Of a stretch of 64,000 nucleotides of DNA, positions 16,655-25,445 are shown piece after piece (position 1 is the stretch's first letter; each line of letters begins with the position of its first letter). The notes under the pieces are model-generated. The model saw only the letters and a program-made list of their open reading frames with translations. It did not search any database and had not been told where the DNA came from. This DNA comes from RGIG1681 sp045650505 (GTDB taxonomy: Bacteria; Bacillota; Clostridia; Christensenellales; UBA1242). The position numbers and the translations under genes are program-made. Where the stretch lies: positions 7,815-71,814 of the forward strand of contig JAZRRE010000032.1 in assembly GCA_045650505.1 (NCBI GenBank), read 5' to 3'.

Positions 16655-17965
16655 TTATTTTGTTTTTGATTTAGATTTTACTGTTGGTTTTTTAGCTGCT
16701 GGCTTCTTTTCAGCAACACTTGCAAGAGTTTTCTTATCTTTTTCAGCAAAATCAGATTTCTTTTCAGCTTTTTTAACAGCATCTTTATCTTCAAGCATAG
16801 CAACACCAGGAAGAGTTGCACCTTCTAAAAATTTAAGAGTTGCACCACCACCGGTTGAAAGATGTGAAACTTTGTTTGCATAGCCAAGTTCTTGAATAGC
16901 AGCAACACTGTCTCCACCACCAACAATTGAAACTGCACCACTCTTTGCAACAGCTTTAGCAACTGCAAGTGTACCCTTTCTAAACTTCTTGAATTCAAAA
17001 ACACCCATAGGGCCATTCCAGATAACTGTTTTTGCTTTAGCAATTTCTTTAGCAAAGAGTTTTCTTGTCTTTTTGCCAATATCAAGTGCTTGATAATTGC
17101 TTCCAATGTTTTCAACATCAAAATTCTTGCATTTAGCCTTTGGAGAGAATTCGCTTCCACCCATAACATCAATTGGAAGAACTAAATTAACGTTTAAGCT
17201 TTCAGCTTTTTCCATAATTTCTTTAGCAACATCAATTTTATCTTCTTCATATTTAGAGAATCCAATGTTATAACCTTTAGCAACAAGGAATGTGTTTGCC
17301 ATAGCACCACCGATTAAGAGGGTGTTAGCTTTTGTCATAAGTTTTAAAATAACATTGATTTTATCTGAAACTTTTGCACCACCAAGAATAACAACAAGTG
17401 GTTTTTCAGCGTTTTCAACAGCACTAGAAAGAGCAACAACTTCACTATCCATCAAAAATCCAGCAACTGCTGGAATGTGTTTAGCAATACCAGCGGTTGA
17501 TGCGTGAGCTCTGTGAGCTGTTCCAAATGCATCATTAACAAAAACATCAGCAAGGCTTGCAAGTTCTTTTGCAAACACTTCATTATTTTCTTCTTCTTCA
17601 TTATGGAAACGAACATTTTCTAAAAGAACAATTTCGCCTTCTTTCATTTCATTTGTAAGAGTTTTAGCACTTGTGCCAATAACATCTTTAGCCATTTTAA
17701 CAGGCATATTCATAAGTTCTGCAAGTCTATCTGCAATTGGAGCAAGAGAGTATTTATCGTTAAATACACCCTTTGGTCTTCCAAGGTGTGAACATAAAAT
17801 AACTTTAGCATTTTGCTTAACCAAATAGTTAATTGTTGGGAGCGCAGCTCTAATTCTTGTATCATCAGTAATTTTGCCATTTTCATCTTGTGGCACGTTA
17901 AAATCTACTCTGACAAAAACTCTTTTGCCAGCAACATCAATATCTTTAAAAGTTTTCTTTTTCAT
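16655..17965 (-). CDS. pgk: Phosphoglycerate kinase with a Lys/Ala-rich C-terminal extension
   Basis: Pgk makes ATP from 1,3-bisphosphoglycerate. Canonical motifs are RVDFNVP, SHLGRP, VNDAFGTAHRAHAS, GGAKVSDKI, WNGPMGVFE, GGGDSVAA and STGGGA. The core ends around residue 395 (PGVAMLEDKD). A tail of about 40 residues rich in Lys, Ala and Ser follows (KKPAAKKPTVKSKSKTK at the end), which ordinary Pgk lacks. The tail is basic and probably disordered; its role is unknown. AAAGAGGAAC precedes ATG. It heads the pgk-tpiA-small membrane protein-secG transcript. Confidence 0.96.
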   Translation of the reverse strand: MKKKTFKDIDVAGKRVFVRVDFNVPQDENGKITDDTRIRAALPTINYLVKQNAKVILCSHLGRPKGVFNDKYSLAPIADRLAELMNMPVKMAKDVIGTSAKTLTNEMKEGEIVLLENVRFHNEEEENNEVFAKELASLADVFVNDAFGTAHRAHASTAGIAKHIPAVAGFLMDSEVVALSSAVENAEKPLVVILGGAKVSDKINVILKLMTKANTLLIGGAMANTFLVAKGYNIGFSKYEEDKIDVAKEIMEKAESLNVNLVLPIDVMGGSEFSPKAKCKNFDVENIGSNYQALDIGKKTRKLFAKEIAKAKTVIWNGPMGVFEFKKFRKGTLAVAKAVAKSGAVSIVGGGDSVAAIQELGYANKVSHLSTGGGATLKFLEGATLPGVAMLEDKDAVKKAEKKSDFAEKDKKTLASVAEKKPAAKKPTVKSKSKTK

Positions 17966-18019
17966 AAAAGTTCCTCTTTGTATAAAATTCTATATGTGCA
18001 GTATTTTCTACACATTACA

Positions 18020-18049
18020 ATTATATTAAAAAAAAATATAAGTTGTCAA
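18020..18049 (-). promoter_or_regulatory. pgk promoter overlapping the dusB terminator
   Basis: TTGACA (18044-18049), 18-nt spacer largely made of T, TATAAT (18020-18025). The -35 and spacer lie inside the dusB terminator. Confidence 0.75.
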
Positions 18050-18066
18050 ATAATAACAACCTATAT
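18027..18066 (-). terminator. dusB terminator
   Basis: Minus-strand stem of 11 bp with one G-U (18056-18066 with 18036-18046, 9-nt loop) followed by nine T (18027-18035). Confidence 0.8.
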
Positions 18067-18076
18067 TTTAATCAAT

Positions 18077-19018
18077 TTAACCAAATATTTTGCATAAATA
18101 CGCCAAAATATCTGCATATTTATCAATTTTAAGAATTTCTACAAGTGCTTTTGAATTTTTGTATTCACCTTTCAAATATTGCGCAATATGTGAGCGCATA
18201 TAAAGCACTACATATCGCTCCGGATAAAACTTGAGCATTGTTTCATAATGCCATTTTATTTGAGCAAATTTATCTTCTTTAAGTATCTTATTTTGAGCAA
18301 TTTCTTTAAAGATTTCAGGACGACCAAGCGATGCCCTTCCAATCATAATACCATCAGCTTTTGTTATTTCCATAATTTTATCATAATCTTCTCTATTTCT
18401 ACAATCACCATTTGCAAAAACAGGAATTGAAACCGATTCTTTGACCTTTCGAATTATCTCATAATTTACTTCACCAGAATACCCTTGTTTTGTTGTTCTG
18501 CCATGAACAGTAATTGCAGCAGCACCCGCATCTTCACACATTTTAGCAAAATCAACAGCCACAATCTCATCATCATAAAAACCTATTCTAAATTTAACTG
18601 TTATTGGTTTATCTGTTGCTTTCACGCAAGCTTCAATAATTTTTCTTGCAAGGTTAATATCTTTTAAAAGTGCCGAACCATCACCATTAGAAATAATTTT
18701 AGGCGCGGGACACCCCATATTTATATCAATAATGTCAAATTTTTGAAGCAGTGGATTTCTGCACGCATCTGCCATAATCTCTGGTTCATGACCAAAAATT
18801 TGAGCTGCTTTAGGATTTTCATTTTCAAGAGTAAATAAAAGTTCTTCTGTTTTTTTATTGTTATATGAAAGTGCTTTAGCACTCACCATTTCAGTAATTG
18901 TAAGCCCTGCCCCAAAACCACTGCAAAGCGAACGAAAAGCAAGGTCTGTAAAACCTGCCATCGGTGCTAAAATAAGATTAGACTTCAATTCAACATTTTT
19001 AATTTTTATTGTATTCAT
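18077..19018 (-). CDS. dusB: tRNA-dihydrouridine synthase
   Basis: This 313-residue flavin enzyme reduces specific uridines in tRNA. It shows the Dus TIM-barrel signatures LAPMAGFTDLAFRSL, the INMGCPAPKI segment with the active-site Cys, VKFRIGF, VHGRTTKQGYSG and FANGDCRN. Length fits DusB. The start has no SD; a promoter with TTGATA, 17 nt, TAAAAT and 6 nt to ATG predicts a leaderless mRNA. In many Bacillota dusB follows pabA/lysS-region genes; here it stands alone. Confidence 0.93.
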   Translation of the reverse strand: MNTIKIKNVELKSNLILAPMAGFTDLAFRSLCSGFGAGLTITEMVSAKALSYNNKKTEELLFTLENENPKAAQIFGHEPEIMADACRNPLLQKFDIIDINMGCPAPKIISNGDGSALLKDINLARKIIEACVKATDKPITVKFRIGFYDDEIVAVDFAKMCEDAGAAAITVHGRTTKQGYSGEVNYEIIRKVKESVSIPVFANGDCRNREDYDKIMEITKADGIMIGRASLGRPEIFKEIAQNKILKEDKFAQIKWHYETMLKFYPERYVVLYMRSHIAQYLKGEYKNSKALVEILKIDKYADILAYLCKIFG

Positions 19019-19024
19019 ACAACC

Positions 19025-19053
19025 ATTTTAGCAAAAATAGATAAATTTATCAA
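19025..19053 (-). promoter_or_regulatory. dusB promoter, predicted leaderless
   Basis: TTGATA (19048-19053), 17 nt, TAAAAT (19025-19030), 6 nt, ATG 19018. Confidence 0.75.
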
Positions 19054-19062
19054 TAATTATAT

Positions 19063-20619
19063 TTATTTATAAGTTTTTTCTTCTAAATCATACTTTGTTT
19101 TATCATACATAAAAAACACATAATATGTAATTAAAAACACTGCTATTGCCACACTTCCTGAAACAATCATTGAAGCAAATTCACTCATCACAAGCAAACA
19201 TAAAAAGTTTGAAATAAATGCAAAAAGACAAATAAAACACTCTTGAATTGAAATATAAAACATTGATATTTTAAACTCTATACCTGTAAATTCTTTCACT
19301 TTTTTATAATTTAATATAAACACTGTTAAATAACACGCTGCACCAGATATTATTGTTCCAAATATATTTATTTTTCGAACCGGAATAAAGGCTAAATCAA
19401 ACACAATTTTTATTGCACAACCAATAAGTAACGACTTAACGGGAATTTTTGATTTTCCAAGTCCTTGAAGAATGCTAGCGGTAACTTGAACAAGTGATAA
19501 AAATATAATATTAAAACTACCTAAAAATAACAGTTTTGTTGATATTAAAATCTCATTTTCATCAAACGTTGAACCATATAAAAAATTCAAAATTTGTCTT
19601 CCGAAAATTATAAAACATATCGCGCAGGCAAAAGAAATGCAAAGTGCCATTTGCATTGATTTTTCTGCATAATTTTTTATTTTTTCTTGGTTATTTTCTG
19701 CACTGAATTTGCTAATATTTGGAAGTATAACCATTGCAATTGACACAGCAATAATTACAGGAATATTAATAAGTGGTTCAACAACTCCTGACTGAAGCCC
19801 CAGTAGTGTTGTTGCACTTTTATTCGAAAATCCTGTAACCATTAGAAGATTAATTGCAAGCAAACTATCAACCATTGATGTTAGCGGTGCAATCAAACTA
19901 CCAAGTGTCACAGGCACAGCTAGATTCATTATTTGTTTTGATAAATATTTAAAACTCTCATCATTTTTCATTTCATTTTTAAGTTTTCTACCCTTAAAAA
20001 ACAAATAACAAACCCATAAAAATATAGATGCAACAAACTCACTGGCTGACACTCCAAGAAGTGCTCCAAGCACCGCAAACTCAATGCCAAATTCCAAAAA
20101 TCTGCCCGCAAGCATCAACCCCATAACCATTTTGATTATATTTTCAATAAGTGATGATATTGCCGTTGGAAACATCAATAAATTGCCCTGAAAATAACCT
20201 CTAAACGCCGATAACACACCAACAAATAAAATTGCTGGAGCAATTCCATAATAACAAATAAAAAGACTTTGATTTCCCTGAACATTTGATATCAACTTTG
20301 CAGTAAAAATAACAATTATTGCACCTAAAAGTGAAGCAATTGTTAAAAACAAAATTGAAATTTTAAATATCTTTTTTGAACTAGAATAATTATGTCTTGA
20401 ATTGTTTTCAGCAACTAACTTTGAAATTGCAACCGGCAATCCTGATGTTGAAATTGTTAAAATTAAGCAATATATAGGAAACACAAGTTGATACATTCCC
20501 ATTCCAACCGGTCCCAAAATTTTAGCAAGTGGAATGCGATAAACCGCACCAAACACCTTACCTATTAAATTGCACACAATGAGCAATATTGCACCTTTTA
20601 ATAAAGCATTCTTTTTCAT
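19063..20619 (-). CDS. MOP-superfamily flippase, SpoVB/MurJ-like
   Basis: A 518-residue polytopic protein with about 12-14 membrane helices, starting KNALLKGAILLIVCNLIGKVFGAVYRIPLAKILGP, the typical N-terminus of the SpoVB/polysaccharide-exporter branch of MOP flippases. Relatives move lipid-linked cell-wall or polysaccharide precursors across the membrane. Which substrate applies here cannot be told; SpoVB would imply sporulation. ATG 20619 is chosen over the upstream TTG at 20664, because the longer frame would begin inside the terminator of the upstream gene. CATAAT ends 6 nt before this ATG. Confidence 0.87.
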   Translation of the reverse strand: MKKNALLKGAILLIVCNLIGKVFGAVYRIPLAKILGPVGMGMYQLVFPIYCLILTISTSGLPVAISKLVAENNSRHNYSSSKKIFKISILFLTIASLLGAIIVIFTAKLISNVQGNQSLFICYYGIAPAILFVGVLSAFRGYFQGNLLMFPTAISSLIENIIKMVMGLMLAGRFLEFGIEFAVLGALLGVSASEFVASIFLWVCYLFFKGRKLKNEMKNDESFKYLSKQIMNLAVPVTLGSLIAPLTSMVDSLLAINLLMVTGFSNKSATTLLGLQSGVVEPLINIPVIIAVSIAMVILPNISKFSAENNQEKIKNYAEKSMQMALCISFACAICFIIFGRQILNFLYGSTFDENEILISTKLLFLGSFNIIFLSLVQVTASILQGLGKSKIPVKSLLIGCAIKIVFDLAFIPVRKINIFGTIISGAACYLTVFILNYKKVKEFTGIEFKISMFYISIQECFICLFAFISNFLCLLVMSEFASMIVSGSVAIAVFLITYYVFFMYDKTKYDLEEKTYK

Positions 20620-20625
20620 ACTTTT

Positions 20626-20655
20626 ATTATGTGTTTTTATAAAAAAAACATTCAA
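20626..20655 (-). promoter_or_regulatory. Possible leaderless promoter of the flippase gene
   Basis: TTGAAT (20650-20655), 18 nt, CATAAT (20626-20631), 6 nt, ATG 20619. Weaker than the other leaderless promoters; the -35 overlaps the T-run of the upstream terminator. Confidence 0.45.
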
Positions 20656-20679
20656 AAAAAGCAAGACTTTGCTTGCTTT
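20654..20679 (-). terminator. Terminator of the membrane-anchored gene at 20678
   Basis: AAAGCAAG (20658-20665) pairs with CTTGCTTT (20672-20679), 6-nt loop, T-run on the minus strand; it overlaps the stop codon. Confidence 0.8.
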
Positions 20680-21271
20680 AAATCATTTTAAATTCAACCG
20701 TAAAAGTAATTTTTGAACCCACCAATTCCTCACCTGAAAGTGAACCTAGCCAAAACAAAAATACCAATTCTCTTGCCTCATAATTTTCACTTATTTCAGC
20801 AACAACAATTTCTTCAGTTTCAAAACTCTTTGTACTATCATTAACATCTTTAATTGCAACAAAGATATTTTCTCTTTCACTATTTGCTTTTTCAGCATCT
20901 TTTTTATTGTCTATTTTTATATTATTTATCACAATTTTATATGGCACACTAGATTTAACATAAATGGTTTCATAATATCCTTCACTTGTTCCCTCATCAG
21001 TTATTGTTGATGGGATTTTTGTTTCAGCATCAAGTTCTCCCGTTGCAGGTTTTAACCCAAGTTCCATATCTGAAAGTTTAAGTTTTGAAGTTTGCTTTGT
21101 ATATTCTTCATCTTCAAAAATAGAAATTCCTGATGCTGAAACAACTTTAATTTCTTCAAATTTAATCTTTTTATCAATATAAACAAAACTTGAAAAACAC
21201 GCACCAATAACTGCAAATACCAATGCCAAAAATAAAACTAAAATACTAGCTGAAACAGATTTTTTACTCAT
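20678..21271 (-). CDS. Unknown exported or membrane-anchored protein
   Basis: A 197-residue protein with one N-terminal hydrophobic helix (about 6-31: SASILVLFLALVFAVIGACFSSF) and an extracellular part rich in Ser, Thr, Lys and Glu with short beta-like segments. No lipobox follows the helix in the right place, so a membrane anchor or uncleaved signal is likely. ATG 21271 is used because GAGGTG lies just upstream; the start at 21283 overlaps that SD. No family is recognised. It is the first of several unknown exported proteins up to 26510. Confidence 0.75.
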   Translation of the reverse strand: MSKKSVSASILVLFLALVFAVIGACFSSFVYIDKKIKFEEIKVVSASGISIFEDEEYTKQTSKLKLSDMELGLKPATGELDAETKIPSTITDEGTSEGYYETIYVKSSVPYKIVINNIKIDNKKDAEKANSERENIFVAIKDVNDSTKSFETEEIVVAEISENYEARELVFLFWLGSLSGEELVGSKITFTVEFKMI

Positions 21272-21348
21272 AAAACACCTCAATTAAACTATTGACAATA
21301 AAATAAATTCTATTCAATAATTTTAATTGAACTGTAAATTTTGAACAC

Positions 21349-21374
21349 AAAAAAAACAGGCTTATGCCTGTTTT
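21349..21374 (-). terminator. Terminator of the 63-residue membrane protein gene
   Basis: AAAACAGGC (21353-21361), loop TTAT, GCCTGTTTT (21366-21374), with a T-run on the minus strand. Confidence 0.85.
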
Positions 21375-21379
21375 AATTT

Positions 21380-21571
21380 TTATTGTTTTTTATATGCTTT
21401 TCCATACTTCCAAACAAGAATTGATGAAACAAGAATAAGCACTGCAATTCCTGCAAACATAGCAAGTGCAACTGTACTAAATTTTGTTACAAATAAGCAA
21501 ACAACACCAACTACAAGAAGTAATAAATCAACAATTAAAGTGATAACTAATGCTTTTTTAGAGATTTCCAT
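21380..21571 (-). CDS. Unknown 63-residue two-helix membrane protein
   Basis: Two hydrophobic helices (about 7-29 and 33-54) separated by a short loop (TKFST) and ended by a basic tail (KYGKAYKKQ). No family is recognised. A GGAAGG-type SD precedes ATG and a strong terminator follows. Small proteins of this kind often act in membrane stress or as ABC accessory factors, but nothing here shows which. Confidence 0.7.
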   Translation of the reverse strand: MEISKKALVITLIVDLLLLVVGVVCLFVTKFSTVALAMFAGIAVLILVSSILVWKYGKAYKKQ

Positions 21572-21642
21572 AGTTTACCTTCCTTTCCTTTAGTAATGTT
21601 AGTATAACACACAAATTATCAAATTTCCATACTTTTTATAAA

Positions 21643-21912
21643 TTATTTTCGATTTTTAAGAAGAAAAATAGTTCTTCCTGCATCTAAATTAATCTTTTCT
21701 TGGATTTCATCACTAGAAAACTCTTTTCTAACCAAATTTTTAATAATTGTTCCACCGTGATAACCGTGAATAACCACTAAACATTTAATATCAAAATCCG
21801 CTGAATTGATTGCATAAATTAAATTTACTTTTGCATCTTCTTTTGTCATATTGTGAAGGTCAACAACTTTATATTTTCCATAATAAAACTCAAGAAACTC
21901 ATCAGGAACCAT
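21643..21912 (-). CDS. Stand-alone Smr domain protein
   Basis: An 89-residue Smr (small MutS-related) domain: VVDLHNMTKEDAKVNL contains the DLH(G/N)MT motif and VVIHGYHGG the second glycine-rich motif. Smr domains bind or cut branched DNA or RNA and work in mismatch/recombination control (MutS2) or ribosome rescue (SmrB). Here the domain occurs alone. It starts 2 nt after the upstream anchored-protein gene's stop, so the two are co-transcribed, an odd pairing for a nucleic-acid enzyme. Confidence 0.82.
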   Translation of the reverse strand: MVPDEFLEFYYGKYKVVDLHNMTKEDAKVNLIYAINSADFDIKCLVVIHGYHGGTIIKNLVRKEFSSDEIQEKINLDAGRTIFLLKNRK

Positions 21913-21914
21913 TA

Positions 21915-23423
21915 CTAATCATCTCCCCCTTCTGGAGCAGGAATGATTGGAACTATTGATGTGAGTGAATCGAAATCAATATCAATTCCACCAAAATCAA
22001 CAATATTTCCATTTGCATCACATATTTCATTGTTATATCTTGTTCTATCATCCCAATAAGTAAATTCAAATGTTTTTGTGTTTCCATTATAGCCATAAAA
22101 ATCTTCTACATTTTCAGCAGTAAATTCTTTAAATTCAAACACAAAATCACTATCAAAATCAATGAAGTCATCAACAGAAATGTTGAGATTAAAGATATTT
22201 GAACCTAATGCATTGTAATAATCTTTTGTAACTTTAAGTGTATAATATTCTTTATTTTGAGAAAGTGTTATACAACTATTATCACAAGTAATTGTGTAAG
22301 GATTGCCATTTTCTTCAGACATTGGATTTAAATAAACAATATCGCCATTTGTATAAACTTTTCTAAATTTAATATAAATTTCAGAAACTTTGTTTGTGAA
22401 GAATGTTTTGTAAGTTGACCTTTCTTCATTCAAAGCAAGGTATTGTTCTGCTTTTTGATAAGATAAGAAATCTTCAATATTGTTATAAATGTATTCTTCT
22501 GTTGCTCTGCTGAAATCTAATGTATCCATAAACACATAACTATCATCAAAGTCTGGAGTTGAACTCATAACAATTTGTAAAAATTCAGGAGTATCAGCAA
22601 TAACACGAACATCAACGTGATAAGCCTTTGAAGGTTTCAAATCACCCTCTTCAGAATAATAATATGATTGAACGGTAATTGATTTATTTTTCTTAAGTTC
22701 TTGATTTGCAACAAGTGTTGCACTAAATGATGATTTACATTTAACAATCAATTTTCTTCTTGAAGCATCGATTTCAACTTTTTCAAAAACACTTGTATCA
22801 ACAGAGGTTTCATCAATTCGAAGCAAATCACCATTAACTTCAGCATCATCAGAATCGCTAAATATAGAATTTGTCACAAAATCGTATTCATATGTGAGGT
22901 CATCAGCATAAGCCACAATCTTATTTAAAAATCTATCATCTAATGAATAATCACCATAATATTTCTCATCATAAACAAAGAAATCTTCTGCTGGTTGATT
23001 GTAAACATAAAGGTCAAAACTATCAATAACTTTATCAATTGAAGCTGTAATTGTTGTAACCCCTGCAAGTTTATATTCAATATAGCATTTATTGCCAGCA
23101 AAAACAACTTCGGCAACATCTTCATTAGAAGACACAATTTTAACATTTTTTGTATCATTTGAAGTATGTGCAAAAATAGCAATTTCAAACTTATTATCTT
23201 TATTTGCAGTCATATAAACTTTTCTGTTTTTTATGCTTGTATATTGCCAATCTGGATTAATATATACGTGCGAAGATGTACCTTCTTCAGGCTCAACAAT
23301 TCGAAGGTCATAAATATGGAAGGTTTTATTTTTTTGAATGATAAAATAACCGGAAAGGCCTCCGACAACACCGACAACTAAAATTGCCATAAAAATACCA
23401 ACCAATTTAAGCGTTTTCTTCAT
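21915..23423 (-). CDS. Unknown membrane-anchored extracellular protein with Ig-like features
   Basis: A 502-residue protein: an N-terminal membrane helix (about 7-29, with a GG-rich centre VVGVVGGLSGYF), then a large acidic extracellular region rich in Asp, Tyr, Thr and beta-strand patterns. A segment near 80-135 (VKIVSSNEDVAEVVF...AGVTTITAS) has the rhythm of Big_2-type Ig-like domains. The C-terminus is Pro/Gly/Asp-rich without LPxTG. It is followed 2 nt later by the Smr gene. The role may be adhesion or surface architecture; this is inference. Confidence 0.72.
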   Translation of the reverse strand: MKKTLKLVGIFMAILVVGVVGGLSGYFIIQKNKTFHIYDLRIVEPEEGTSSHVYINPDWQYTSIKNRKVYMTANKDNKFEIAIFAHTSNDTKNVKIVSSNEDVAEVVFAGNKCYIEYKLAGVTTITASIDKVIDSFDLYVYNQPAEDFFVYDEKYYGDYSLDDRFLNKIVAYADDLTYEYDFVTNSIFSDSDDAEVNGDLLRIDETSVDTSVFEKVEIDASRRKLIVKCKSSFSATLVANQELKKNKSITVQSYYYSEEGDLKPSKAYHVDVRVIADTPEFLQIVMSSTPDFDDSYVFMDTLDFSRATEEYIYNNIEDFLSYQKAEQYLALNEERSTYKTFFTNKVSEIYIKFRKVYTNGDIVYLNPMSEENGNPYTITCDNSCITLSQNKEYYTLKVTKDYYNALGSNIFNLNISVDDFIDFDSDFVFEFKEFTAENVEDFYGYNGNTKTFEFTYWDDRTRYNNEICDANGNIVDFGGIDIDFDSLTSIVPIIPAPEGGDD

Positions 23424-23560
23424 AATTACCTCTAGATAATCTTATACATTATAAATATATAACAAATACAATAATTATGTCAAACAAAATGAAAAGCGAA
23501 TGGATTTAAAAAATATTTTTTTATTATTTATTTTAATATTAATTTTTTAATTTTAAGCAC

Positions 23561-23592
23561 AAAAAAAAGACACTTTTTCAGTGTCTTTTTTT
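23561..23592 (-). terminator. Terminator of the GLUG-like repeat gene
   Basis: A-rich/GACACT (23562-23574) pairs with AGTGTC/T-rich (23580-23592) across a 5-nt loop. Confidence 0.85.
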
Positions 23593-23596
23593 ATTA

Positions 23597-25141
23597 TTAA
23601 ATTACAACAAGTCCTTTATCACCATAAAGTCTCATTTGTTCAACTCTTTGAAGTTGAGAATAAATTTGACCAGATACAACAGCTTTAACATTTGAGTATG
23701 CATATCCGCATGGTTCAAAGATGAATGCTGAAGCAACAACTGTATCTGAAGGTGTTCCAATAAGTCTTACCTTTCCTGTAAGTTTAACATTGTAAACAGC
23801 TTCGTTTTCAATATCAACTTCAGTTCTTGTAAGGCTGAATTCACAAGCTTCAACATCTCTAGCGAAACCGAATGCTTCTAAAACATTTACTTGTGAAGCT
23901 ACAACCACATCTGTGAATGTAACACATTTTTCTGTTGCAGTTGACCAAACTTCAACAACCACACCAGCATATACAACATCGATATCAACATTAGCATTGA
24001 TTGTTACATTTGTAAGAGCTGTTTTGTTTGAAGCATCTGCTTTGATGATTGCAACAGCACCTGCCACCCAAGTGTAGTTTTCAATATTGATTGTATCACC
24101 GCTTTGAATTTTCTTTCTATCCCCAAGTTCAACTGCACCAAGTTCAACTTTAACATTTTCAATTTCAGCATCAAATGCATATCCAGCAACACCACCAACA
24201 TAGATAGCTTGTTCATAGGTTGCATTCATATCAAAGTTTACAATTGTATCTGTAATTGTTGTATGATAAGCATATCCAGCAACACCACCAACAAAATAGT
24301 TTTTGCTTTCCCCTTCAACCGGAGCGCCTGTGTTAAATTCAACAGCTACTTTTGTGTTAGAGATTGTTGAACCATTTGCAACAGCCACAACACCACCAAC
24401 AGCATTGTAACCTTGAACGTGGTTTTCAGCGTAAATTCCATAAGCATCAGCACTAATTACACCTTCAACTTCAACACTTACAATTGAATCTTTAGCAATT
24501 GCAGCAACAGTTGAAACTGTGATTTCATTAACTGCATTGCCATAAGTTTCAGCAAATCCAGCTGAAGAAACAAATGCATAAACATCTTCTGCAACATTTA
24601 CAGAAATGCCACTAACTTTAACATCTTTAATTTCAGCGTTTTCAATTGCACCGAAGATTGCGATATGTGCGTTATATCTATTGCTATCTGCAGCACTCTT
24701 ATAAGCGTAATCAACAAAGTTGTCTCTGTTTACATTGATAGAAATGTTTTTAAGTGCAAAACCTTTACCATCAATCTTACCATTAAATGCATTACCTTTA
24801 TTGAATAAAGTTGCAAAGCTTGTTCCAGCAAAGTCAATGTCATCAGCAAGTTCATAGTGGCAAATTTCTTCACCATTAGCAACATCTGCGTGTCCATAGT
24901 TTCCAACATAATGATCAAATGATTCAACATCATAAATCAAATATGGAAGTTCTGCTGACCCATCTCTACCTTCATTCAAGTTAGGTGTCTTATCAGAAAC
25001 ACTAGTTGAAACATTAGTTGATTGATTATCATTTTGACCTTTATCGTTTGATTTAACAACACTAACAATTGTGAATGTTGCGAGCGCAACGGTCAAGATT
25101 ACGCTGCAAATTAAAGATAAAAATAAATTGCGTCTTTTCAT
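23597..25141 (-). CDS. Membrane-anchored surface protein with GLUG-like repeats
   Basis: A 514-residue protein with an N-terminal membrane or signal helix (about 5-27), a Ser/Thr/Asn-rich linker, then a beta-helix-like region. Repeats around VGGVAGYAYHTTI and VGGVAGYAFDAEI match the GLUG motif found in surface adhesins and peptidases. Residues after about 330 have regular beta-strand spacing. No sortase signal is seen. ATG 25141 is preferred: GGGAG is 9 nt upstream, whereas the ATG at 25150 abuts the SD. An ideal promoter lies 32 nt further upstream, and a second one beyond. Adhesion is the likeliest role; that is inference from the repeats. Confidence 0.78.
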   Translation of the reverse strand: MKRRNLFLSLICSVILTVALATFTIVSVVKSNDKGQNDNQSTNVSTSVSDKTPNLNEGRDGSAELPYLIYDVESFDHYVGNYGHADVANGEEICHYELADDIDFAGTSFATLFNKGNAFNGKIDGKGFALKNISINVNRDNFVDYAYKSAADSNRYNAHIAIFGAIENAEIKDVKVSGISVNVAEDVYAFVSSAGFAETYGNAVNEITVSTVAAIAKDSIVSVEVEGVISADAYGIYAENHVQGYNAVGGVVAVANGSTISNTKVAVEFNTGAPVEGESKNYFVGGVAGYAYHTTITDTIVNFDMNATYEQAIYVGGVAGYAFDAEIENVKVELGAVELGDRKKIQSGDTINIENYTWVAGAVAIIKADASNKTALTNVTINANVDIDVVYAGVVVEVWSTATEKCVTFTDVVVASQVNVLEAFGFARDVEACEFSLTRTEVDIENEAVYNVKLTGKVRLIGTPSDTVVASAFIFEPCGYAYSNVKAVVSGQIYSQLQRVEQMRLYGDKGLVVI

Positions 25142-25172
25142 TTTTACCATCTCCCTTTATTTAGTTTATTAT

Positions 25173-25201
25173 ATTATACTCTTATCTTATATAAATGTCA
25201 A
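25173..25201 (-). promoter_or_regulatory. Promoter P1 of the GLUG-like repeat gene
   Basis: TTGACA (25196-25201), 17 nt, TATAAT (25173-25178): a consensus housekeeping promoter. Confidence 0.85.
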
Positions 25202-25232
25202 TATCTTCTTAAAAAAATTATTTTAAAGTTTT

Positions 25233-25288
25233 GTAAATACTGAAAATATCGGCATTTACGCGGTTAAAAAAGTTCACTTTTTATAACC
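25233..25288 (-). other. Possible structured leader between two tandem promoters
   Basis: Transcripts from P2 would first form a hairpin (25262-25288, GGTTA...TAACC plus an A/T-rich inner stem) and then a second with 6-bp closing stem (25233-25238 with 25254-25259). No T-run follows directly, so these are not simple terminators. Function unknown. Confidence 0.35.
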
Positions 25289-25298
25289 AACTAATTAT

Positions 25299-25327
25299 AT
25301 TATATCATAACTATCATAAAAAGTCAA
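25299..25327 (-). promoter_or_regulatory. Upstream promoter P2 of the GLUG-like repeat gene
   Basis: TTGACT (25322-25327), 17 nt, TATAAT (25299-25304). It would add about 100 nt of leader ahead of P1. The rest of the gap (25328-25410) shows nothing. Confidence 0.65.
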
Positions 25328-25409
25328 GTCAGCCCGCATTTTGAAGGCTATTTTCAGTGCTCTTATTAATTATATAATGCAAAAAAATAATATATGATTC
25401 TTTATAAAT

Positions 25410-25441
25410 AAAAAAAGATATGCATTTTCGCATATCTTTTT
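25410..25441 (-). terminator. Terminator of the pyk-lipoprotein unit
   Basis: AAAAAGATATGC (25412-25423), 6-nt loop, GCATATCTTTTT (25430-25441). Confidence 0.9.
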
Positions 25442-25445
25442 GTTT

